Shown here: positions 50,063 through 59,069 of the stretch, piece by piece
Layout of the letters: the number at the start of each line of letters is the position of its first letter
How positions within the stretch are numbered: the stretch's first letter is position 1
Source of the DNA: Streptomyces fradiae
GTDB taxonomy: Bacteria; Actinomycetota; Actinomycetes; Streptomycetales; Streptomycetaceae
DNA: 64,000 nt
Assembly (NCBI RefSeq): GCF_041270065.1
Contig: NZ_CP065958.1
Span: 5,208,001-5,272,000, forward strand
Direction: 5' to 3'
Notes under the pieces: generated by a model
The model's input: the letters and a program-made list of their open reading frames with translations, nothing else
Database searches by the model: none
What the model was told of the DNA's origin: nothing
Made by a program: the position numbers and the translations under genes

Positions 50063-52798
50063 TTACGCCTCGGGCTGGGCGGCAGCCTTCTTGGCGACCC
50101 GCTTGCGCGGAGCGGCCTTCTTGGGGGCGGTCTCCGCGGCCTCGGCCGGAGCCTCGGCGGCGACGGCCTTCTTCGTCGTACGACGACGGGTCGGCGTCTT
50201 CGGCTCCGAGGCGTCCGGGGCCTCGGCGGCGACGGCCTTCTTGGCCACACGCTTGCGCGGAGCGGCCTTCTTCGGCTCCTCGGTCACCTCGGTCGCGGCC
50301 TCGGCCACGGTCTCGGCGACCTTCTTCGCGACCCGCTTGCGCGGAGCGGCCTTCTTGGGGGCCTCGGTCGTCTCGGCCGGGGCCTCGGCGGCGACGGCCT
50401 TCTTGGCGACCCGCTTGCGCGGAGCGGCCTTCTTCGGCTCCTCGGTCACGACCGGCTCGGCCACCGGGGCGGCGGCCTCGACGATCACCACGGCACCGGT
50501 GTCCGCGGTCGACGTCACCGGGCTGGAGGCCCGGCGGGTCGCGCGGCGGCGCGGCTTGGGCTCCTCGGCGACCGGCGCGGGGGCCGGCTCCGGGGCGGCC
50601 GGGGCCTCGACGGTCGGGGCCGTGCTGGTCACCGGGCGGGTGGCGCGGCGGCGCGCACGCGGTGCCGACGGGGCGGCGGCCGGAGCGGCGGTCACCGGCT
50701 CGGCGGCCTGCGCCGGGACGGCGGCCTTGGCCTCCGCGGCCTTGACCTCGGCGGCCTTCGGCTCGACGCCCTTCGGCTCGGCGGCCTTGACCTCGGCGGC
50801 CTTCGGCTCGGTCGCCTGGGCCGGCACCGTACGGGCCGTGGCGGCGGCCAGCGCGGCGGCGGCCGTCTCGACCGTCTGGAACGACACGGTCTCCTCGGCC
50901 GGACGCGGCCGGACCCGGCGCTTGCGCGGGGCCGGGGCGGCGGCAGCCGGAGCCGGGGCAGCGGGCGCGGCGGCGGTCACCGGCTCGGCGGCCTCCGGAC
51001 GCGCGCCACGGGAACGCCGGCGGCGCGGCCGGGACTCCTCGGCCGGGGCGGCCGAAGCCTCGACGGCGGGGGTCTCGGCGACCGGAGCCTCGGCCACCTC
51101 GGTGGCCTCCGCGGCGCGGGTCCGGGTACGGCCACGGCGGGAGCGCGGCGCCTCGGCGGGCGCCTCGGCCACCGGGGCCTCCACGACCGGAGCCTCGGCC
51201 ACCGGGGCCTCGACGACCGGCTCGGGCGCCTCGGCGACCGCGGTCGTGCTCGACGCGCCGGCGACCGGGATACCGGCCGACGGCCCGCCCGTACCGCGGG
51301 TGCGGCGGCGGCGCGGGCGGCGCGGGCCGGCGGGCGCCTCGGGGGCGTCCGTACCGGAGTCCGTACCGACGGCCGGGGTCTCGACGACGGCAGGCGCGCC
51401 GTCACCGAGCTCCGAACCGCCACGGGTGCGGCGGCGCTGACGCGGCGTACGGGTGCCGGCCGGGCGCTCCTCGGTCTGCTGCTGCTCGCGGCGCGGGCCA
51501 CGGCCGCGCTTGCCGCCCGGCTCGCCCAGGTCCTCCAGGACCTCCGCGTCGAGACCGGCGCGGGTGCGCTCGGCGCGCGGCAGGATGCCCTTGGTGCCCT
51601 CGGGGATATTGAGGAGCTCGTACAGGTGCGGCGAGCTGGAGTACGTCTCGACCGGGTCGCTGAAGTTCAGCTCGAGGGCCTTGTTGATCAGCTGCCAGCG
51701 CGGGATGTCGTCCCAGTCGACCAGCGTGATCGCCGTACCGCTCGCGCCCGCGCGGCCGGTGCGGCCGATGCGGTGCAGATAGGTCTTCTCGTCCTCGGGG
51801 GACTGGTAGTTGATGACGTGCGTGACGCCCTCGACGTCGATGCCGCGGGCGGCGACGTCGGTGGCGACGAGGACGTCGACCTTGCCGTTGCGGAAGGCGC
51901 GCAGCGCCTGCTCGCGGGCGCCCTGGCCGAGGTCGCCGTGGACCGCGCCGGAGGCGAAGCCGCGGCGCTCCAGCTGCTCGGCGATGTCGGCCGCGGTGCG
52001 CTTCGTACGGCAGAAGATCATCGCGAGACCGCGGCCGCGGGCCTGCAGGATGCGCGAGACCATCTCCGGCTTGTCCATGTTGTGGGCGCGGAAGACGTGC
52101 TGCGCGATGTTCGCGTGGGTCGCGCCCTCGTCGTCCGGCGAGGTGGCGCGGATGTGCGTGGGCTTCGACATGTAGCGACGGGCCAGGCCGATGACGGCGC
52201 CCGGCATGGTCGCCGAGAACAGCATGGTCTGGCGCTTCGCCGGAAGCATGTTGATGATCTTCTCGACGTCGGGCAGGAAGCCCAGGTCGAGCATCTCGTC
52301 GGCCTCGTCCAGGACGAGCGCCTTGACGTGCGACAGGTCGAGCTTGCGCTGCCCGGCCAGGTCGAGCAGCCGGCCGGGGGTGCCGACGATCACGTCGACG
52401 CCCTTCTTCAGCGCCTCGACCTGCGGCTCGTAGGCCCGGCCGCCGTAGATGGCGAGGACCCGCACGTTGCGCACCTTGCCGGCGGTGAGCAGGTCGTTGG
52501 TGACCTGCTGGCACAGCTCGCGGGTGGGCACGACGACGAGCGCCTGCGGGGCGTCGGTCAGCTGCCCGGGCTCGGCCCGGCCCGCCTCGACGTCGGCGGG
52601 GACGATGACGCGCTCCAGGATCGGGAGGCCGAAGCCGAGGGTCTTGCCCGTACCGGTCTTGGCCTGGCCGATGACGTCGGTGCCGGAAAGGGCGACCGGA
52701 AGGGTCATCTCCTGGATGGGGAAGGGGGAAACGATGCCGACGGCTTCCAGGGCCTCGGCCGTCTCGGGAAGGATCCCGAGGTCTCGGAACGTAGTCAG
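50063..52798 (-). CDS. DEAD-box RNA helicase with very long basic C-terminal tail, apparent CTG start
   Basis: An ATP-dependent RNA helicase of about 911 residues. Motifs are Q (FPIQ), I (AKTGTGKT), Ia (PTRELCQQ), Ib (GTPGRLLD), II (VLDEADEMLD), III (SATMP), V (ARGIDV) and VI (HRIGRTGRAG). From about residue 430 the chain is low complexity: Arg-rich patches (PRRRRTRG), Ala/Pro/Glu stretches and, at the end, four to five copies of KKAAPRKRVAKK, like histone H1 or mycobacterial HU tails. The family's first residues TTFRDLGILPETAEALEAVG are coded only if translation starts at a CTG (52798), with AGAGG seven bases upstream. The first ATG (52708) would remove the Q motif. Confidence 0.9.
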   Translation of the reverse strand: MTTFRDLGILPETAEALEAVGIVSPFPIQEMTLPVALSGTDVIGQAKTGTGKTLGFGLPILERVIVPADVEAGRAEPGQLTDAPQALVVVPTRELCQQVTNDLLTAGKVRNVRVLAIYGGRAYEPQVEALKKGVDVIVGTPGRLLDLAGQRKLDLSHVKALVLDEADEMLDLGFLPDVEKIINMLPAKRQTMLFSATMPGAVIGLARRYMSKPTHIRATSPDDEGATHANIAQHVFRAHNMDKPEMVSRILQARGRGLAMIFCRTKRTAADIAEQLERRGFASGAVHGDLGQGAREQALRAFRNGKVDVLVATDVAARGIDVEGVTHVINYQSPEDEKTYLHRIGRTGRAGASGTAITLVDWDDIPRWQLINKALELNFSDPVETYSSSPHLYELLNIPEGTKGILPRAERTRAGLDAEVLEDLGEPGGKRGRGPRREQQQTEERPAGTRTPRQRRRTRGGSELGDGAPAVVETPAVGTDSGTDAPEAPAGPRRPRRRRTRGTGGPSAGIPVAGASSTTAVAEAPEPVVEAPVAEAPVVEAPVAEAPAEAPRSRRGRTRTRAAEATEVAEAPVAETPAVEASAAPAEESRPRRRRSRGARPEAAEPVTAAAPAAPAPAAAAPAPRKRRVRPRPAEETVSFQTVETAAAALAAATARTVPAQATEPKAAEVKAAEPKGVEPKAAEVKAAEAKAAVPAQAAEPVTAAPAAAPSAPRARRRATRPVTSTAPTVEAPAAPEPAPAPVAEEPKPRRRATRRASSPVTSTADTGAVVIVEAAAPVAEPVVTEEPKKAAPRKRVAKKAVAAEAPAETTEAPKKAAPRKRVAKKVAETVAEAATEVTEEPKKAAPRKRVAKKAVAAEAPDASEPKTPTRRRTTKKAVAAEAPAEAAETAPKKAAPRKRVAKKAAAQPEA

Positions 52799-53189
52799 GG
52801 TGCTGCCTCTTCTGTGAGACGCGGCGCGAGGCGAACGAAGGGGGTCTCACCGTGCCGGGAACCACTGGGGGGATCGGGAAGATCACCGTCGGGTCGGCGC
52901 GGGACCACTGCCGTCGCTCGAGCGTCGTGCCGCTGAGGGACCCTTCGGCGGGTCCGCCGGAAGGGCTGTCGGGCCGGAGCCGATCGGGCCACCGACCGGG
53001 CATCCTCATTCATCAGTCGGCCCACCGGGTACGTCCGAACGTGCGAAAGCATGTCCGCATACTCAGCAGGCGCATTACCACTGTACCCCGGAATCGCGCA
53101 TGTGTGTTGGGAGAATTCCCGGGGAGGCCGCGGTCACAGGGGACGACCGGCGCCCCGGGGGTCACGGGGAGCGGGCTATTGTGCGGTTC
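52799..53189. other. Leader and promoter region of the DEAD-box helicase gene
   Basis: A 391-bp divergent gap. It contains GGACCC-TTCGGC-GGGTCC (52938-52955), a short hairpin likely in the helicase leader. On the minus strand a GAGTAT box (around 53065) could start a leader of about 260 nt; cold-shock helicases often have such long leaders. No gene is seen. Confidence 0.35.
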
Positions 53190-53192
53190 ATG
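53177..53192 (+). promoter_or_regulatory. -10 box for leaderless ferritin-like gene
   Basis: TATTGT (53177-53182), seven bases, then ATG at 53190, with no ribosome site. Confidence 0.5.
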
Positions 53193-53921
53193 GAGACGCC
53201 TGACAACGCCACACCCACCGGTATCGCCGCCCAGGACTGGGCCACGGCCTCCGCCGTGCCGCAGTACCGCGCCGCCGTGATCGACCTGCTCGGCGCGCTG
53301 GCCTACGGCGAGCTCGCGGCCTTCGAGCGGCTCGCCGAGGACGCCAAGCTGGCGCCGACCCTCGCGGACAAGGCGGAGCTGGCGAAGATGGCCTCCGCCG
53401 AGTTCCACCACTTCGAGCAGCTGCGTGACCGGCTCTCCGCCGTGGACGCCGAGCCGACCGGGGCGATGGAGCCCTTCGCCAAGGCGCTGGACGACTTCCA
53501 CCGGCAGACCGCGCCGTCCGACTGGCTGGAGGGCCTGGTCAAGGCGTACGTGGGCGACTCGATCGCCAGTGACTTCTACCGCGAGGTCGCGGCCCGGCTC
53601 GACACCGACACCCGCGCGCTCGTGCTCTCCGTGCTCGACGACACCGGCCACGGCAACTTCGCCGTGGAGAAGGTCCGCGCCGCGATCGACGCCGACCCGC
53701 GGGTGGGCGGCCGCCTCGCCCTGTGGGCGCGCCGGCTGATGGGCGAGGCCCTGTCGCAGGCCCAGCGCGTGGTCGCCGAGCGCGACGCGCTGTCGACGAT
53801 GCTGGTCGGTGGCGTGGACGGGATGGCCGCGGGCTTCGACCTCGCCGAGGTCGGCCGCATGTTCTCCCGTATCACCGAGGCGCACACCAAGCGGATGGCC
53901 GCGCTCGGCCTGGCCGCGTAA
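53190..53921 (+). CDS. Ferritin-like / MiaE-type diiron protein
   Basis: A 243-residue helical protein. The first helix pair has ALAYGELAAFERLAEDAK and ASAEFHHFEQLRDRL, with a Glu and an E-x2-H pair typical of ferritin-like diiron centres. The second set (SIASDFYREVAARLD, GHGNFAVEK) supplies other ligands. It resembles the tRNA-(ms2io6A)-hydroxylase-like family (MiaE_2, PF13794) of actinobacteria. The reaction is unknown in Streptomyces. The gene is divergent from the RNA helicase gene. Confidence 0.82.
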   Translation: METPDNATPTGIAAQDWATASAVPQYRAAVIDLLGALAYGELAAFERLAEDAKLAPTLADKAELAKMASAEFHHFEQLRDRLSAVDAEPTGAMEPFAKALDDFHRQTAPSDWLEGLVKAYVGDSIASDFYREVAARLDTDTRALVLSVLDDTGHGNFAVEKVRAAIDADPRVGGRLALWARRLMGEALSQAQRVVAERDALSTMLVGGVDGMAAGFDLAEVGRMFSRITEAHTKRMAALGLAA

Positions 53922-53949
53922 GCGAGCGCACAGGCCGCCGGGCGCTCGC

Positions 53950-54225
53950 TCAGCCCGCGGCGGCTGAGCGGCGCAGCCGCCGCCGCGAGGCCGGGCGGAC
54001 GAGCAGCGACAGCAGTACGGCGGTGACGGCGACGGCGCCGATCAGGGTGGCCAGGAAGTGGCCGGGCCCGAGGGCGCCGTGGGTCACCAGGGCGCCGAAG
54101 ACGCCGCCGAGCGCGCCGGTCAGCAGGACGGCGGCCCGTCCGGGGAGGCGATCGGGGAGCCGGTGCGCGGCGGCCCAGGCCAGGGCGAATCCGAGCAGGG
54201 CGGAACCGAGGGCTTCCAGGAACAC
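53950..54225 (-). CDS. Small membrane protein (91 residues)
   Basis: A 91-residue protein with three predicted membrane helices (LGSALLGFALAWAAAH, AAVLLTGALGGVFGALVTHG, FLATLIGAVAVTAVLLSLLV) and a basic tail (RRRLRRSAAAG). GAGGTGATC precedes the GTG start by about four bases. The 12-bp repeat array lies upstream, so it may affect this gene's promoter. Function unknown. Confidence 0.75.
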   Translation of the reverse strand: MFLEALGSALLGFALAWAAAHRLPDRLPGRAAVLLTGALGGVFGALVTHGALGPGHFLATLIGAVAVTAVLLSLLVRPASRRRLRRSAAAG

Positions 54226-54352
54226 GGCGGATCACCTCGCGTGCGGGGCGGGGCGGGCAGTTCGGTCACTCCCGTCCTACCCGGTCACTCCGGATGACAA
54301 TCCTCCCCGTACCCCCTGACGTGGGCAGACGGGGACAAGGTGACGAACTGTC

Positions 54353-54436
54353 GAGACGTACGACGAGACGTACGACGAGACGTACGACGGGACGTACGAC
54401 GAGACGTACGACGAGACGTACGGCGAGAGGTATGAC
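54353..54436. repeat. Seven tandem 12-bp repeats
   Basis: GAGACGTACGAC repeats from 54353: units 1-3 and 5 are exact, unit 4 starts GGG, unit 6 ends GGC, and unit 7 reads GAGAGGTATGAC. Each full unit contains the palindrome CGTACG. An inverted copy (GTCGTACGTCTC) occurs at 54480-54491, on the other side of the terminator. Confidence 0.9.
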
Positions 54437-54474
54437 GAAGGGCCCGGCGGACAGCACGTCCGCCGGGCCCTTCG
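54436..54474 (-). terminator. Terminator after the DUF3107 gene, adjoining the repeat array
   Basis: A perfect 17-bp stem (54436-54452 with 54458-54474), loop of 5, follows the DUF3107 stop on the minus strand and abuts the last repeat unit. Confidence 0.8.
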
Positions 54475-54489
54475 CTTCTGTCGTACGTC

Positions 54490-54717
54490 TCAGAGGGTGC
54501 CGAAGCCCACCCGGCGCACGGCCTGCTCGCCGATCTCGATGTACGCGATCTTGTCGGACGGGACGAGGACCTTGCGGCCCTTCTCGTCCGTCAGGCTGAG
54601 CAGCGGCGTCTTGCCGGCCAGCGCGTCGGCGACCGCACGCTCGACCTCTTCGGCGGACTGCCCGCTCTCCAGAACGATCTCCCGGGGTGCGTACTGCACG
54701 CCGATCTTGACCTCCAC
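54490..54717 (-). CDS. DUF3107 protein (75 residues)
   Basis: A 75-residue actinobacterial protein. It starts MEVKIGVQYAPREIVLESGQ, then SAEEVERAVADALAGKTPLL; a short beta-alpha-beta fold with KVLVPSDKIAYIEIGE at the end. The GTG at 54717 with GGAGGGA seven bases upstream is the start. An upstream ATG at 54774 would add 19 residues. Function unknown; the gene is regularly found close to helicase and TetR genes in this lineage (recalled). Confidence 0.88.
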   Translation of the reverse strand: MEVKIGVQYAPREIVLESGQSAEEVERAVADALAGKTPLLSLTDEKGRKVLVPSDKIAYIEIGEQAVRRVGFGTL

Positions 54718-54864
54718 GGCTATGTCCCTCCGAACGGTCTGCTGTGCGCGAGGATCCCGCGCCGTACCTGCCACACATTAGCCCGGTGAGGGGACGGACA
54801 CGGTGCGCACGGGGCACGCCAAGAGCGAACAGCGCGGGGGAACAAAGGGGAGGGGCGAAAGGGA

Positions 54865-54893
54865 AAGGCCCCGGGCGGGGTGCCCGGGGCCTT
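54865..54893 (-). terminator. Terminator after the TetR gene
   Basis: A 12-bp perfect stem (54865-54876 with 54882-54893) is located about 20 bp past the TetR stop on the minus strand. Confidence 0.75.
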
Positions 54894-54911
54894 CATGAAG
54901 AAACGTGCGGC

Positions 54912-55571
54912 TCAGTGGCCCTCGGCGGCGAGCTGGCCCTCCGTGCCGTGCAGCGGGAAGCCGGCGATGCCGCGCCAGGCGAGCGAGGTCAGCAGGCCGA
55001 CCGCCGTGTCGCGGGGGATCGGCGACTCGCTGGACAGCCAGTAGCGCGCGACCACCTGGGACACGCCGCCGAGGCCCACGGCGAGGAGCATGGACTCGTC
55101 CTTCGACAGGCCGGTGTCCTCCGCGATGACCTCGGAGATGGCCTCGGCGCACTGCAGCGAGACCCGGTCGACGCGCTCGCGCACGGCGGGCTCGTTGGTC
55201 AGGTCCGACTCGAAGACGAGTCGGAAGGCGCCGCCCTCGTCCTCCACGTACGCGAAGTAGGCGTCCATGGTCGCCGCGACCCGCAGCTTGTTGTCGGAGG
55301 TGGAGCCCAGGGCCGTGCGCACCGACTGGAGCAGCGCCTCGCAGTGCTGGTCCAGGAGCGCCAGGTAGAGCTCGAGCTTGCCCGGGAAGTGCTGGTAGAG
55401 CACCGGCTTGCTGACGCCGGCCCGCTCGGCGATGTCGTCCATGGCGGCCGAGTGGTAACCCTGGGCGACGAACACCTCCTGGGCCGCGCCGAGCAGCTGG
55501 TTCCGACGGGCACGGCGCGGCAGGCGCGTGCCCCGGGGGCGTGCTGCCTCTGTCTGCTCGATGGCGCTCAC
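54912..55571 (-). CDS. TetR family transcriptional regulator
   Basis: A 219-residue repressor. The N-terminal helix-turn-helix reads RRNQLLGAAQEVFVAQGYHS, then AAMDDIAERAGVSKPVLYQHFPGKLELYLALLD. The C-terminal ligand domain (TMDAYFAYVEDEGGAFRLVFESDLTNEPAVRER) is of the type seen in actinobacterial lipid regulators. GTG at 55571, after GGAGG, is the start; the frame continues upstream without support. Its operator may include the palindrome GGGTAACCC at 55629-55637 upstream. Targets unknown. Confidence 0.93.
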   Translation of the reverse strand: MSAIEQTEAARPRGTRLPRRARRNQLLGAAQEVFVAQGYHSAAMDDIAERAGVSKPVLYQHFPGKLELYLALLDQHCEALLQSVRTALGSTSDNKLRVAATMDAYFAYVEDEGGAFRLVFESDLTNEPAVRERVDRVSLQCAEAISEVIAEDTGLSKDESMLLAVGLGGVSQVVARYWLSSESPIPRDTAVGLLTSLAWRGIAGFPLHGTEGQLAAEGH

Positions 55572-55825
55572 GCCGCCTCCAAAGTTCGATCCATGCGCGC
55601 ATTGGCGTCGCGCCGCCATCGTACTTTTGGGTAACCCGGCTGTGCGCGGTGCGAACGCAGAATTTCACGGACCGGACGTTCGGGGCGAGAGGCGACGGGC
55701 AACAAGATGGTCAGGTAACCGAACAAATCGGCTGAGGGTGTTCGGTCCATACGTGGCTACCCGTCGGTAATGCGGGGACAACGCGCCGATACGGGCACGA
55801 TCCGCCCCGGGGGTGCACGATCCGT

Positions 55826-55849
55826 CCGGATCAGCGGCCGGATCAGCGG
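55826..55849. repeat. 12-bp tandem duplication across a stop codon
   Basis: CCGGATCAGCGG occurs twice in a row (55826-55837, 55838-55849). On the minus strand the second copy contains the stop codon of the 71-residue protein, so the stop is duplicated. Confidence 0.8.
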
Positions 55850-56058
55850 TAGTCGTCCTCGTCGACGCTGACCACCCGGGTCTGCTCCACCGCGTCCGCG
55901 TCGTTCGCCTGGTCGTGCGGCAACTGCTGGGGCCGCTCGTCCTCGCGCTGCTGCAGTTCGGTGTGCTGCTCGGCCGCGTCGGCCTCCGGGATCTCCTCGT
56001 CGAGCACGACGTCCTCTTCCTCGGCGAATGTGTCCGGCTCGTTCGGGTCGACAGTCAT
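55843..56058 (-). CDS. Small acidic protein (71 residues)
   Basis: A 71-residue, highly acidic protein (FAEEEDVVLDEEIPEADAAE; Gln-rich middle; ends VSVDEDDYR) with no hydrophobic segment; likely disordered. The ATG follows GGAAGGAA. I recall similar short acidic proteins in Streptomyces but no function. Confidence 0.7.
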   Translation of the reverse strand: MTVDPNEPDTFAEEEDVVLDEEIPEADAAEQHTELQQREDERPQQLPHDQANDADAVEQTRVVSVDEDDYR

Positions 56059-56189
56059 GCGGTTCCTTCCGGCGTGGCGGGTCCGCGGGTCCTGTCCGAT
56101 GACCCTCAACTCCGAGCCTAGGAGCTCCCCCGGCGCGCCGCACCCGATCCTGTGACGCCACCCACACGCGCCCGGGCGTGATCGTCTCG

Positions 56190-56205
56190 TAATATCGCTG
56201 CCATG
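56190..56205 (+). promoter_or_regulatory. -10 box for leaderless hydrolase gene
   Basis: TAATAT (56190-56195), seven bases, then ATG at 56203; no ribosome site. Confidence 0.5.
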
Positions 56206-57183
56206 TCCTCGACCGAGCTGCCGGAAACCCGGACCGCCGCCCCGCCCGCGAGCCCGCCGCGCGCCGTGCGGGTCGCCGACGGCGAGAGACTGCGCTCCGT
56301 CGCGCTGCCCGGGCTCACCCTGACCGTGCGCTCCCGGCCCGCCGCCCGCCCCGGTCTGCCGCCCGCGCTGTACGTGCACGGGCTCGGCGGCTCCTCGCAG
56401 AACTGGTCGGACCTGATGCCGCGGCTCGCCGACCTCGTGGACGGCGAGGCGGTCGACCTGCCCGGCTTCGGCGACTCGCCGCCGCCGGACGACGGCAACT
56501 ACTCGGTGACGGGACACGCCCGGGCGGTCATCCGGCTGCTCGACGCGGCCGGCCGCGGCCCGGTGCACCTGTTCGGCAACTCGCTGGGCGGCGCCGTCGC
56601 CACCCGGGTCGCCGCCGTGCGCCCCGACCTGGTGCGCACCCTCACCCTGGTCTCCCCGGCGCTGCCGGAGCTGCGCGTGCAGAAGACCGCGTGGCCGACC
56701 GCGCTGTTCGCCCTGCCCGGCATCGCGCCGCTGTTCGCGCGGCTCAGCAGGGACTGGACGCCGGAGCAGCGGGTCCGCGGGGTGCTCTCCCTCTGTTACG
56801 GCGACCCCGGGCGGGTCAGCGAAGAGGGCTTCCGGCACGCCGTCGAGGAGATGGAACGGCGCCTGGAGCTGCCGTACTTCTGGGACGCGATGGCCCGCTC
56901 CTCGCGCGGCATCGTCGACGCGTACACCTTGGGCGGCCAGCACGGGCTCTGGCGGCAGGCCGAGCGGGTGCTCGCCCCGACCCTCCTCGTCTACGGCGGC
57001 CGCGACCAGCTGGTCGGCTACCGGATGGCGCGCAAGGCGGCCGCCGCGTTCCGCGGCTCGCGGCTGCTCACGCTCCCGGAGGCGGGGCACGTGGCCATGA
57101 TGGAGTATCCGGAGACCGTCGCCGCGGCGGTCCGGGAGCTGATCACCGATGCCGCGCGGACCGCGGCCGAGGGCGGGAGCTGA
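56203..57183 (+). CDS. Alpha/beta hydrolase
   Basis: A 326-residue alpha/beta-hydrolase. The oxyanion segment is YVHGLGGSSQNWSDLMPRL, the nucleophile Ser in FGNSLGGAVA, the Asp in VYGGRDQLVG and the His in EAGHVAMME. It could be an esterase, haloperoxidase or C-C hydrolase. The transcript is probably leaderless. The downstream DUF3152 gene starts eight bases after its stop, so both are likely co-transcribed. Confidence 0.9.
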   Translation: MSSTELPETRTAAPPASPPRAVRVADGERLRSVALPGLTLTVRSRPAARPGLPPALYVHGLGGSSQNWSDLMPRLADLVDGEAVDLPGFGDSPPPDDGNYSVTGHARAVIRLLDAAGRGPVHLFGNSLGGAVATRVAAVRPDLVRTLTLVSPALPELRVQKTAWPTALFALPGIAPLFARLSRDWTPEQRVRGVLSLCYGDPGRVSEEGFRHAVEEMERRLELPYFWDAMARSSRGIVDAYTLGGQHGLWRQAERVLAPTLLVYGGRDQLVGYRMARKAAAAFRGSRLLTLPEAGHVAMMEYPETVAAAVRELITDAARTAAEGGS

Positions 57184-57191
57184 GCCGGACC

Positions 57192-58814
<1,623 letters not shown>

Positions 58815-59028
58815 CGTCAACGGGCACCAGTTGACACCCCGTCGAATTACCCCCCGGGGCCTGACGGAGAGTGACGGAACCGGCCGGTAGCGCCACGGAA
58901 CGCGACCGGCGCGGGAAAGTCACGCGCATTCACCCCTTCCGGTGGTGCGACGGACAACCGTCCATCACACCCCCGTCATGTCCGCTTACGTTCTTCACGC
59001 TGCGGGTCGCCGGACCGAACGGCGACCG
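58815..59028 (+). other. Promoter-like intergenic region before the polysaccharide locus
   Basis: The gap before the PelF-like gene holds no gene. An AT-richer stretch (about 58960-59000) is the most likely promoter area. The 14-bp tandem repeat follows directly. Confidence 0.4.
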
Positions 59029-59056
59029 CCGTCACGGGAGAACCGTCACGGGAGAA
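59029..59056 (+). repeat. 14-bp perfect tandem duplication before pelF-like ribosome site
   Basis: CCGTCACGGGAGAA occurs at 59029-59042 and 59043-59056, directly followed by C and GGGGG, then ATG at 59070. Confidence 0.9.
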
Positions 59057-59069
59057 CGGGGGTGTACTC

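Noticed and set aside
54353..54436. CRISPR array
   Set aside because: Units are 12 bp without spacers, and no cas genes are near; it is a simple tandem repeat.
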